Assembly: GCA_022592435.1 (NCBI GenBank)
Contig: JABYQS010000008.1
Span: forward strand, 372,001-436,000
Direction of reading: 5' to 3'
Source: Cerioporus squamosus
Taxonomy: Eukaryota > Basidiomycota > Agaricomycetes > Polyporales > Polyporaceae
Length of the DNA stretch: 64,000 nt
A program made the position numbers and the translations under genes. Positions 11,801 to 24,000 of the stretch are shown piece by piece; position 1 is the stretch's first letter; every line of letters starts with the position of its first letter. The notes under the pieces are model-generated. The model ran no database searches, was not told where the DNA came from, and worked only from the letters and a program-made list of their open reading frames with translations.

Positions 11801-14800
11801 CCATGCGCCCATACGCCTCTCGCCTAATGCGGGTTTGGACTCTTGTGAGATGCAGTATCTTGGGGTCGGAGCGTCGCTGGTGAGTGCGGTTGTTCATCAT
11901 GGTACCGCCTTCGTGATGGAGCTGCCGGTTACTCGTCATGGTGCGCTCTCACACGGGCTAGGTGTCTCCGGCGCGAACGCCGTGCTGCAAAAGCCGACGA
12001 ACATGTCGAACAAGGCTCGTCGAACAGCTCAAGGCGTGCGGGGTCTTGCGGTAGACTCGGCCCACCGGCATGTGTTCCTTGGACTTAGTGAACCGCTGGG
12101 GGTTGCTTGATCTATTCCATATAGGGCGGGTGTTTACCTCCTCGATTCGGGCTCCCAGCAAAAGCTACAGTCAGTCAGCTGGTTGGAATACCGTCGAGAT
12201 ATGTGTCAGCGCCGAAGCATTGTACCCTCATCGCGTCGGCGGCGATTGTCTCCTCCGACCGAATGGATACAGCATGCCCATGAGAGAAGCACCACTGTAG
12301 TGGACCTGGGTGCGTCAACGTGAAGCGTGAGCCCAGTTCTTCGATTGAGCACGGTGGCTGAACTTTGCGCCTGCAGATTTACACCAGAGTTCTCTCAGCT
12401 GCGCGACGGGCCGCGACAAGCGTCCCGGGAGTTCCCGGCCTCAGGTTGTCACCGGCACGCATGTCAAGCCGTTCAAACCTTCAGAACCGCCGTCTGGCCC
12501 CAGATTCACATGGCTGATCTGCAGTACGGTCCCATGCCCCTGCTAGGACGGACCTCGAGGGGAGAATCTGCGCGGAGCTTGCGACCACCTGAGGCGTTGT
12601 GGCGGATGCTCGCTACCCAAAGTGGTGCATAGGAGCGGTCAAGCCTGGGACGCCGGGAGCTTGCGATGCGACATGCCACCACTGGCAGGGACACCAGCGA
12701 TTACGTTTCTCTCGCACCACCCACGATGTGTCAATGCGCATCTGTTGCAAGACGCGTGGCCAAGGCTTCGCGGCGCGATTCGCAGCATTTCCTTGTCCGA
12801 TGGTCGACCGGGAAATCTGGCGAGTATCTCTCGCTCAGGGTGCCCGGGTGGGTCTGATTCGTCCAGGTACGCAACATTCGCAACTAGGTCTATCGTCACT
12901 CCCAGGATGATCGGTGTATGATTCCCCCAACACGCAGCATCACGAGCGTTTGACGTTATTCTGTCGTCCAGGTCCGAAGTCAGAGCTAAGTGTACGGGGA
13001 AGTACCGGCGTTATGGCTCCCATAGCGTTAGCCTCAGGAGCGAGTCATCCTCAATAGTTAACGAGACAGAGCCTTCGCCATTATCCCGGGGTATGATCGG
13101 TCGAAAGTCAAGTATGCTGCCGGTGTCTCAAACAGTTTGTTTCCCGGCGAGCAGCAAGATCTTCGCTTGCTCGACGTCTTGGTGCCTGCTGCCTGCTCAA
13201 GAAGAGAACACGAACTCGGGTGGGGCCTCTTCGTTTCCATACACGCTGCGACTGACCCCGCCCTTCCAGCGCGTTCTCGTCCCGTGTCGCTCCCGGGAAT
13301 TCTGGACGACAGAGAGGCGGACGACGTCGTTCGAAAAGAACGTTCCTGAGGTTCATATCGCGGTGAGCAATCGTCTCCTGGCTTCAGCTTCAGGATCGAT
13401 GCTGAGTTTCCAGAGCGTGTGGGAGTTTGCGCCCAAGGCTTCCATGTGGGGATTTAGACTTTGGGACTCTCAGATCCCGACACTCTGAAGGGCCTGTGTG
13501 TACGGCAACGATTTGAGTACAACTCCCACTCATTCTGGTCCCGACTTCCGCCGCAGCCTTCTGGGTCAGGCTCGGCGCCCAGGGGAGAGGAGCGCGGGTG
13601 CCGCGATGTCTTCAACGCCTATGCTCCTCTGCCCGAAGCCGAGCCCGCGGGCCGGACTGTTGCATGCGTGCTCTGTGGATGCATCGCATGGCATCATGGC
13701 GAGGCCGTTTGAGGCGTTAAGGCGTGGTGCTACGCGACTACGCTCCGACGCAGGGACGCGATCGGTAGCCGACTCGGAGCAGGGCCTTCGGCGACTAGTC
13801 GTCCACATTCACGCCGCCTTCCGATGCTGCGGCGGGCTGCAACGTGGTATGCATGCAGGACCAGCCGGATGTCCGGGCGAGATGTTTAAGTGTCGCCCTT
13901 GCTCCGGTCCTCGAGATATCTGATTGTTTCGCGCTTGTGGCGCACACGGTCGAAGGGTCTATCGATGTTGTTCGACATGCATCTTCCCTGCTGTTGTGCA
14001 GTGTCTGTCAGGCCGGTGCTAACACTCTCGTGATCACAGGGGATTATGGGCGGTGCGAGGTGCGAGGTGAGCGGCTGGTCGGAGGGCCACCCAGCCGATC
14101 TGCACTGACCTACCTGGTGCGGTGAGGGCTGTACTAGTACGTGTAAGCGACACCTTCCCTGTCATGGTGTGAGTGCGCAGTCTATGGTTGGTTCGTGCAT
14201 ATCAGTGGAGTCCTCGGAGGAGAGAGACAAGCTCCGGGAGCACCCGCTGCGTGCGGTGCTCGGGCCGTGTACGTCGGTGGTCTTGTCTGAGGCTGACACC
14301 TCGCGCTTCTTGTCAGGACATACTCGCGCTAGTACGTCCCTGCCTGTCGCTTGCGAAAAGCAACGCGCTGTTGTCGGAGACAGAGAGGCGCGAAGCTAGG
14401 GAAGAGATGAACCGCACTAGACAGCTCTGGACGGATTCATGTGGATTTCCATGATCCGCTCCAAAGTGAGCGATTGAGCGATGGTGCTCTGATTGTATAC
14501 TGCTGATAGCTATCTATATGCCTCAAATCAGATACTGTCTACAGAACCTGCTACCGCTTGCAGAACTCAACTCAAGCTGATGAATGCACCGTGACTGCGT
14601 CACTTCGGTAGTGGTTGACCCACGTGGACCACATTAGTACTCAGACCCTTGCTCCTGCGTGAGATCTTGATGTTTTAATTAACGGGCTCCATCCAGGGCA
14701 GGCCAGCAGCATGTCTGATAGTTGACCAACAGAACTTTGGTACATATGTATTTCGATCATTATGTGCATTGGTGGTGGATTTCTTCTTCTGCCGGGCTGG

Positions 14801-17800
14801 GGCGGAGCCCATATCAAGCTCACAGACCCTGAGCGTCGGGATTCCCGGTCCAATAACCTTCCATTGAGTGATTCACTTGCTCATTACCCCTTCAAACCTG
14901 CATGGAGCTATGAACTAATTGAGTCACGTTGTATGCACGTACTCACGCGGTTCTCCCCGATGAGATCCTGTGCCGCTGGTAAGTACTTACTATTCTCGCG
15001 GTGCGTGACCTCTTGAGCCTCGAGGAGCCTGAGTCGCTGACCCCTGAGGCCATGTACATCGTACCATTCCTCTACAAGTGGTTGTCTGACATGTACTAGG
15101 GCCATCCTCGACACATAAGACATGAAGAACCTGTGAAACCTGGGAGCCCAGAGGCCGCAGTCGTCATGTTCCACAGAACCTTCCTTTTCAGGACAGGCGC
15201 TTGACATAATCTTGCGGCTGTGGCACTGCGCTGGGGTCCCGGGCCAGGCTCACATCTTGATCTTCTCAGTCTTGCTGGCTCATTGCTAGCCCAGAGAATC
15301 GACATCACTCAGACGAAGCACATCTGGTACTACTCATGGCTTGCTTGCAATAGCTCTTACAGTCGATGAACTCGACACTGGCATGGCTAGTACGGTCAAC
15401 GGTTCCTCCTTGTATCCAGCTTCAACCGAAAACTTGACTCGGACGCGGCGGACTCCATTTGCCAACGAAATACAGCGACGGAAGCTATTCTGACCACGTA
15501 TACCACATCATGGGATGGCGATACAGCAAGACGACCGTAAGGGTGCTCCTTCTACATCTCAGTGCCTTCGACGACTTACACGTACTTCTACCGCCAGAAC
15601 AAAGCTTGCCTTCTTTCGGTATGGGTGTGCCACTTATGCCCCCTTTGTCCCGTTCCAATCTGCGGGCTAGGGTGCTCAACGCCTGGGTCGCATGATGTCA
15701 TCGGTATGTCGCAGAGCTTACTAGCCCGCGGTCCCCTCCGCTGATTATCGAGAAGGTTGCAGCCTAGGACGCCGGAACATTGTGTGTGGCGTTTCCGTGG
15801 GATGCAGGAAGAGTCGGCACCTTTCGACCGTAAATGATGCTCTGTACCTCATCGCGCCCAGGACATCGATTCCTCACTACGATCAGCGACGAGGTATAAC
15901 CCGGACGGCCGCAGCGGATCCATTCCATAACGCAAGATGAGCGGATGCGAGGTACCTTGTGCTGGGCTTCTTGCGAGTCGTGCTGCGGCTCGACAGCGCG
16001 AGAAGGATCCATATGGATCCTCGGGTCATAGGCACGTTGCGCGGCTTCTGGTATGCAGGGCTCATCGATCGTCCACTGTCTCTCTGGTCTGTGGAGTAAA
16101 CGTGCAGTTCTAGCGGCCGCTCTGCTCACGCCCATTCGTTCGGCAGAAGTTGAGCATTCAATTAGCGTGCCGCTCTGGCTGCGTCCGGAAGAACTCGCCG
16201 ACTGATCCTCACCAGTCCTCACCGACAAGCGTGCCTTTCCGAGCATTCCTTGAGCCGTAGGCGCAAAGGTATCCCCTGTCTTCCTGGTGGGTACGGTGGT
16301 CTCGGGACATTTCAACGTTTTAACAACTGGTGTCGGTATAGACTGGCCAGTTTACTGGTGACATGATGCTGTGACTGTCGCACCGCCGACATCGGAAGCG
16401 CTACCGTTCCTCGTCGGACCGAAGGAGGCGAGGCCGGTTCTGCGTCAATTACTGCAGGTATATGTCCTTACTGGGCTCGATATTGGAGCTGAACAGTACT
16501 GTCAAGCTCGCGGCTAGACCGTCTCTCCGAGTTTCTGACCGGAGTGAGATTTCCAGAGATTCGCCCGCCAACGCCCCATCTCAGGATCTCTCTCGCTACC
16601 CTGACCCACACCATACGGGAAGGGAGCACACCAATAATTCAAGGACGCTCTTCCCGCCCTTCCACTTCTTGGCAACGTGGCCCCGAGACCTCTCGGTACC
16701 CCGCAGGGCTCCGCGGACAAGACGTCGCGGTGGACCTGGTGACTCCATGTACGCCCTAAACCGGCAGGCAGATTCCTCGTACTATGTGAGTTATCATCGT
16801 GCTCGCATCATCTTACTGACGTCTCATCCGCGACGATAATAGATGACGGCACTGGCAGGCACTCGCACGTCTCCCCGACCGGCTAAGTGCCTTCTTCCGC
16901 CACCGGGGCACCATGTCTAACCCCAAGCAGCTACAAATGATATCCTCATAAAAGACACATATCATACGACCGGAGACTCGCAGTCAAGGTTTGAAGACCG
17001 ACTCTGACTTGCGGCTGAACGTCCGCCCGTGCGCAGCGCAGTGCCCTGGGCGAGAACCAGAACAACGAATCGCTTCGATCGGCGGCTTGGCCGGCGTGGT
17101 AGCAGAAGTCTTCCTGGAATGCAAAGATCCGCCGTCGGACGTCGGGGCACCCAGCACACAACTACTCGTGCGGTCCATCTCTGTTGTCGTCGAGGGTCGA
17201 GTGTTCTCCCCAGTGCTTCTGACGACTGACTGCGGTGAAGATCTGGGCTGAGTTCTGCGGACAGGCGCAGATCGTGCGCCCGTGCATCGTGCCTTGCCAT
17301 ATGGTGTGGTGCGCCCGCTACCTCATCTGTCAACTACCGTCCATCCGGGGTGGTCTGTGTTTCAATCTCCAATCTTCGAGGGTCCGTCCAGAAAGCCATG
17401 GCGCGTCCTGAAGCTCGTGCTGAGGATTCCCTGGGTGATGAGGACGTCATACTGTCGGGTATTGCGTAGGACGAACTCCGCCTTCTACAGGGTTGAGGTT
17501 CGGCGGGGATGATGAGTGTCAGCAATTGGGTCATGCTGGCGTACCGTGTGTGCGGCGTAGCGCTGCGCGCCGCTCCCTCTCTTCGGTTCGCTGCTGTCGT
17601 TCCCAGTGAGTGCATTCTTCCTGCTCGATACAGACTCAGTCGTGAACCACCCAGGACGTGGGCAGAGCGTGTAGCAATAGGCGCAGCTGAGTATTGCGGC
17701 TGGTCTACCTGGTGACGGGCAGGCGCGATTTGGGTACGACATACTTCACCGTGATACTGCTGCACGATGCTTAACGACAGCATGCCGTTGCGCTGGACGG

Positions 17801-18099
17801 ATGACTGCCTTACTCCAAGGACTGACAATCCAACCCCGAGACATAGGCGGAGAACGGGCTCATCCCAGGGCAGACAGCATCGTTGCAGCGGAAGGCCGAA
17901 CGTGACTCATCTTCTCGCCGTTGTCGCGAGTTGAAGGTCCCGCACCAAGGTTCCGGCCACACATATCAACGCCTCCCATGTCACCATGGCGAACCGGCGC
18001 CGTCCTCCAACATCCCTTCTGACGAGATGCAGTACAACATTCACGTTTTGCGTACGTAGACGAGTGGGGATTCTATGTATCGCGCCTTCATTCCCGACA

Positions 18100-20148
18100 T
18101 TAGGCCGCATCATAGATGGCCTGCAGCTCCCCGCGGAACGCTGCCTCTGATGCTGGTCGACTGCGATGAGGTCAGGCAGTTGAAACGAGGTGAGTCATTA
18201 TCCCACGTACCGAACATTGCCCTTATTCTACAACAAATATCGTCAGATATACCCCTGCGTAGTTGAGCGTGATCCAGAGCTCACCTGTGTCCGAACGAGT
18301 CCCCCTTGGTCAACGACGATGATCCTACGCGGGTCCTCGATGCGCTCATGCGGGAAGAGGCGCGTCGGATGCTTGGCCATACGCTCGACGATCGTCTTGG
18401 CGATAGCCCTGCGTGCGTTCGTGTCTACCCCGCTCTCCACAGTCTCTACGATGAGAACCGGGAACTTCTGACCAGCCCCGACGACTGCGACGTCGTACAC
18501 GATATCGGCGCAAGTCTTCCGCACCATATCTTCGATCGTCCTGGCTCACAATGCTCTCTTAGCTTCTCTCACCAAATCAAACAGCTCAACCGGGTGCTCA
18601 CTTCGTATCCACGAACCCCTCTACAGTCTTTATCCAGTCCCCTATGCGCCCGCGATACACATACCCGTCGCCGACCTTCTCCAGGAGATCGCCGGTGTGG
18701 TAGTACCCGTCACTTGAGACCAGCGGAGGGGGAGGACAATCGTCTTCGCTTTCGGGCACGACGAGCTCGTACAGTGCCCTGTCTCCTTCGGACGAGTCGT
18801 GGTGATAAGGTAGGAATACCGGGTTAGTGCCCTTGATTGGTCGTAGGAGACGAGAAGCCGTGTCAGCTCCGCGTTGGGATCGCAGGAGAGGTCCTGGACA
18901 GGGATGCAGTCTGCGTCAGCTAGTGATAAACGAGAGCATGACGGTCCGAGTGTTAAGGTATGCGCACCTGTTTCTGTGGTTCCATATGATATCTGAGATG
19001 GTTGTCAGCGGATGGTAATTGTAGTAAGGAGGTAGATCATCGCTTACCACGACGTTGAGGCTGTTCGCGTATGCCCACTCCTCGTCTTCTTTGTTCAATG
19101 ACGTGCCGGTATAGCTTATCTGGTAGAGGCTCTGCAATGCTAACTTCACGGACTCGTCTGTCCGGGCTGCGCGGATGAGGGTCGAAAGGTAGGTGGCAAA
19201 GATGACGAGGTGAGTGAGTTCGCATACTCGGATGAGACCCATGAACTCGTCAACGCCTATCGCTGTGGAAGACGTCTGCGCCATACATCCGCCGGCGCGT
19301 ATAGTCGCAAGGAAGACTGCAGTCGGATCGCAGATGAGCTCACGAATAGTGCGTACATGTGAGACGCACTGTGGAAGGACGCTATGTGGGCCGTACTTCC
19401 GATGGTGTTGATGACATCTTGAGCCCCGGGAACGGAAGACGAGCCTACGACAGTAACCTTATAGCGGATGACTGCGTCAAGCATTTTGTAGGTGCTTGGG
19501 ATGATCTTGGGCATACCGCCGGTGGTTCCTGAGGAGTGGAACATGACGGCGAGATCGTCTCGCCGCACGGGGGCAAGGCTTTGTTGACTGAACTTCAGCT
19601 CGTCCTCCCTGCCGGCAGCTTTTAGCTCGGCGATTACGGCCAGCATTCCCGCGTCATCCAAGGGCACAATGTGACTGGGAGGGGATTGCACGGTATCTGG
19701 AGAAGGATTTACGGGCAGACGAGACGGGTCGATGACGAGCGCTTTCCCTCCGCTCTTAGCCAGAAGCTCGTAGATGACCGATACGTCCGTGAAATCCCCA
19801 CTACCGAACAACTGCGGAGTGTAACCCAAGATGAGACAGCGATATGGTTGAGCATATCGCTGAACTTCCGACCTGTTAACCTGTACGGATATACCGTCAA
19901 CGTACGTCGTCCGGAGTGCAAACGGTGACGCACCAGAATCCGACGACATCGCAGGGGTTAAGCTGCAAAGGCGCGAGCGTCCGCAGCCAGTACGCGCGAG
20001 TGACTGCGAGGCGGTGCTCGAGCTCGCGATATGTCACGCGGCCCCAGTCGTCGTTACGGCCCAGGTACGGTCGGAACACGAGGTCGTCAGCATGCTGCTC
20101 CAGCGCGGGTATGACAAGTGATAGATAGTGGTTCGCTGCGTCGCCCAT
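18100..20148 (-). CDS. Adenylate-forming (ANL) enzyme, NRPS-like A domain, frame broken once
   Basis: Activates a carboxylic acid with ATP to an acyl-adenylate; the substrate cannot be read from the sequence. Spliced in order it shows the nucleotide-binding loop FHSSGTTGGMPK, the A5 motif YGTTETG, then YHTGD, then GRIGDWIKTVEGF, and a C-terminal end with NKGNVRRP. The introns are short: for example 19933-19881 joins W to LTGRKFSDM, a GTAAGC intron precedes YGTTETG, and the last two flank NKGNV. The stop is TAA at 18100-18102. The chain stops after the AMP-binding C-terminal subdomain, without carrier or reductase domains, as in the stand-alone acetyl-CoA-synthetase-like proteins of Agaricomycetes. 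One base is missing near 19828 (TCTTGGG where TCTTTGGG is needed) between ...NHIAVSS and LGYTPQLFG. Either the gene is inactive or the assembly lost a T. Confidence 0.85.
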
Positions 20149-21066
20149 AGTGCGCTAGGAAGTACCGTCGGACGTGTGAGTGCATAAGTTCTTCGGAGCT
20201 GGCGTATATATGCCCGGTAGAAGCGCCATGATGGATTCGAATCCTAGAATGCGGGAAATCTGAAAGATCATCATCACCGTGGGTGACTTCGCGGGCGGTG
20301 GCGGAGGTAGGAGAGTCGACCGCCGATTGTGGCGACGGTGCAAGGTCATATGTGTGGCTGCCTCATGTCTGCGGAAGAACATACTAGCTGGCCCTGGGTT
20401 CGACGTACAGCATCTGTAAGTATGAGGTAGACTGCGGCGATATCCCTGAAGTTTCATCAGGGAGAATTCCGTTGAACATATGTTCGTTGCTTCTTGTGAG
20501 CTTTCAGCTCAAGGTCACCTTCAGCTCTGATTCATCAGTTCTGATGGCATATTTGGCAATAGGCAGGAGAAACCTAGGCGAAACATAGTCACCGAGGCGA
20601 GCGTGGCAGACGTCGACATCGACTCCGCTCCGCCGTGATCGTTGAGCGACACTACCCAAGCCATCATTGGCATCAATACATGGTGAAGTACATCAGTTGC
20701 CTGCTGTTTTAAAGAGTGACGGCATTTGTCGAAAAACTCACGAGTAAGGGGTCGATGTACGCGAGTTCAGACTTATGGATTGTCTTCTTCGAGCAATTCA
20801 CTTCTTGAGTCTCGGTCGTTCATGGTAGTTCATGCTAATCTTGATCATGACACATCGGTGCAGATACAAGGTGAACGCTGCGCCCGAGGTTGTCTGCGGC
20901 GAGAACTGAGAAAGGGAAGACGAGAAACTAGGAGGAACACAGGAGCCCAAACGCGGCTAGGCGGGCGTGACATATGTTACCGTCACGGTTGGTCACACTA
21001 CCACGCGTTCGGTTCGCGTCCACCGTTCGGTCGTCCTCACCACCACCATCGTCGTCGGCGGCGACG
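20149..21066. promoter_or_regulatory. Divergent intergenic region
   Basis: This 0.9 kb lies between the start of the minus-strand ANL gene and the start of the plus-strand Num1-like gene, so it should hold both promoters and 5' leaders. I see no convincing TATA box or tRNA. A GATTCGAATCC string near 20236 resembles a tRNA B box but has no tRNA fold around it. Confidence 0.4.
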
Positions 21067-24000
21067 ATGGCCACTTTCTCCGATGGCGGCGACGTGTCCG
21101 CTATGGCCGACAACGATACCCAGGACAACATGCAGTTTCTTCTCCAAACTCTCCTCGACAACAAGGAGAAGCAACTCCAATCAGCGGCCACGCTCGGTCA
21201 CCAGCTGCTGGCGCAGCGCACGGAATTGGAGGACAAGATCAGGCAGATGCAGGAGCTGGAGCTTGACAGCACTGGGAGCGACGAGGGCTTTGACAGCAGC
21301 ATTCGTGACAAGTACCGCGAGCTTGTGGACTCGATCAAGGCTTGGGACGCGGAGAACGAACAGTTGACGAGCGTTTTTGGTTCGAAAGTGAGTGGCAACC
21401 TTATCGAACATGTCTCCTCCTTGTCCGACCGCGCTTCTTTAGCCTACGAACGGAGTCCACGCCTCCGCTTCCCGTCACGCCGAGCCTTCACGGACCGAGC
21501 ATGAACGGGCCAAAGGTGCTGCGGGTCCCTCTGCGGCTCAGTCGTCTCGCCGTGCCAAAAATGCTGCTCATCGCGCGGATGATGTCGGTGAGTGTTCTGC
21601 CTACGTTCATATGTCCAATGTTCCATATCCTGGTCGCGCCGTCCGAATGTTCTGTGGGGAGACAGTCGGTTTCTCCTCGCGTTACTGTTGGGCAACGATG
21701 CCCACGGCTGCACCATGTTCCCTCGCCAGCTCCTGCACCCTGCCGACGTCTTCAGAGTCGTTTGTATCGATCTCCAGGGCTTTCCCCCGCGCTTAGGGTC
21801 GTGACCTTCGACATTCCTTCCTTCCATGCAGAGATGGCACGGAAGCCTTGTACATGACCAAATTTGGTGTCAATCCTTCGTGCTTCTACAGCAGGGAAGT
21901 CGCGTATGACACACTTCCCAGTGGACTCTGGGCGTATACCTACGTGGACGCATGAGGCGGGAGGACACGCGTGGTGAGCGAGCTTGCCGAGATGAATCCT
22001 GTACAGCCTCGGCGGGTCGCTCCATGTCGTGCTTGGAGTGATTCCCTGAATTTGAGTGTCTGAGGCGTGTACAGGCATCCGTAGAGAGAAGCCCATATGT
22101 GTGTGGCGAGACCCTGCTGTAGTGGTCAGGCCTCGCGAACACAGCCGGCGTGACCGAAACTCGGCGCAGTAGCACGAGTCCATGCCTGACGTTCTGATGA
22201 TGATGAGAGACTAACCATCTATCGTAGAATTCGCCTTTGAGATCGGGAGTGGTCTGCTCACGGAGGTGAGACGGTTGCAGAGCTTGCTGGGTGAGCGGGA
22301 CAAGGCAATCGCGGACATGAAGGAGGAGAAGGACGACTTGGAGAAGACGGTCGAAAGCCTCCGCCAGGCCCTCAGGCAGCAAGAACAATCTGCGGACAAG
22401 TTCAAAGAGGAGAACTGGAATCTCGAGATCACCCTTCAAGAGCTCCGCACGCAGATGGCGGACACCCAGGCAACAGTGCAGCGTCTCGAGGGCGACAACA
22501 AGCGTCTTACCCGCCAGCTCACGATGGCGCGTGAAACAGCGGACCAGCACAAGAACGAGGCGGAGCGTCAGCAGACCGCTTTCGAAGAACTGAAGGCCAA
22601 GCACGAGACAGATGTCGCGCAGGCTCGCAAGCACGCCGCGAGTCTGCAGCGCGACAAGTCGGACCTACAGCAGGCATTGGACTCTATGAAGGCGGAGGCG
22701 GCGAAGGCCAGTCGACGCCTCCCTCGCTTCGGCTCCCCGCTCACTCCCAACGGCCTCTCTGCATCCGAGGCTGTGACTCCGGCTGATCATGACGACGACG
22801 ACGTGTTCAGTGCAGCTGGCGCATCGACGCACACGCGCAAGAAGTTGGACAATTCCGGTCTGTTCCCCGAGGGCTTCGAGTTCGAAGACGAATCGCCCGA
22901 CCCGTCACCCTCTAGACCGTTCCTGGCACCTAACCACCCGACTAATGAGATCGAGGCTCTCCAGCAGCGTCTTGCTCACGCGCAGAGGCAGATCAACACG
23001 CTCAAGAGCACCCTGCAGCGCGAGAAGGAGCTCCGTATGGACTATCGACGCAAGCTCGAGGCGTCCCCAGGCTTTGCTATCGAAGAAGAGGAGGACGAAG
23101 CGGCCGAAGAGGAGGGAGAGCCGGCACCCAAGCCGAAGGCACGTCTCACCCCGTACCGTTCTGGTCGGGGTCGCGGACGCGGCAGAGGACGCGGTGGTCT
23201 CACTCTCATTCAACGTCTGGGCATGGCAGCGCACAGCCCTGCTTCCGAGTACAACGACGATTTCGAACCAGATGCCTCTCCCGCACCTTCTGTACCGCCT
23301 ATCCCAGCCGAGTTCCGTCAGGATGTTGGTATGGACGAGGACGATGAGGAGCCGGATCTTCAGGCTTCACCTTCCCCTGCTGTCAATTCGAACCGCACTA
23401 GCGTGGACGGCATGGATCCCGCGTTCGCAAACGTCCTGCGTCGCTCGGCGTCTGCGGGTTCTATGACGAATGGCAGTCCTTTGCGCCAGAGCGTCCTGGC
23501 TCGCACCCAGCGTGGTGGTACTCTTCCTCGCACCAGGCGTGGCGGAGGCGCTGCATACCAAGAAGCGCGCCCCCCTTCGCTCGTTGGTCAGCCAGAGGCT
23601 CTTTCTGCCGAGCTTGGCTTCGGTATGATGGAGCCCGAGCCTATATCTCCCCTCGCAGATGATTTGCAGCAGGAATTGGCCGCGGTCGAGACAGTGGAGT
23701 TTGGCGTGCAGACCGACTTTGAGGAGCCTCCTCCCCCTCCGCCTCCCGTCATTCAGGTTATTCCGCCTGCGACCTCCGATATGGCAATCCAGGTCGAGCC
23801 GGAGCCGGAACCTGCGGTCAGCACCTCCGATGCCTCGTTGCAGACTGAGGCCGAAGTCGCACCTTCACGGGCAGATGTGGAGATTCAGGCCGAGGTGGAG
23901 CAGCCCATACTTCCTACCGCGACATTCTCTGCGGCGGAGATCCAGACTGTTACTCCTTCTGTCTCTAACGCGGAGATGCAGACCGCGCCCGCTCTGGTGC

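Larger units (their letters stand above)
4124..18099. other. About 14 kb with no supportable gene
   Basis: I searched both strands for conserved motifs and exon chains and found none I can defend. The first 700 bp are GC-rich and probably carry the promoter and 5' leader of the minus-strand gene ending at 4123. Open frames are mostly shorter than 180 codons, overlap on both strands and show no family signature. Visible structures are a hairpin at 8491-8524, a perfect 18-bp dyad at 8839-8856, and three exact copies of CTGTCAGTGTCA at 5593, 6693 and 7851. No transposase or reverse transcriptase motif is visible, so decayed mobile DNA is only a guess. Confidence 0.45.

Noticed and set aside
20230..20245. 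tRNA B-box-like GATTCGAATCC
   Set aside because: No T stem (A-C clash at the base), no A box and no cloverleaf around it.
21342..21857. 171-codon frame across the Num1 exon 2 and intron 2
   Set aside because: Different frame from the conserved protein; family continuity requires this region to be spliced out beyond 21587.
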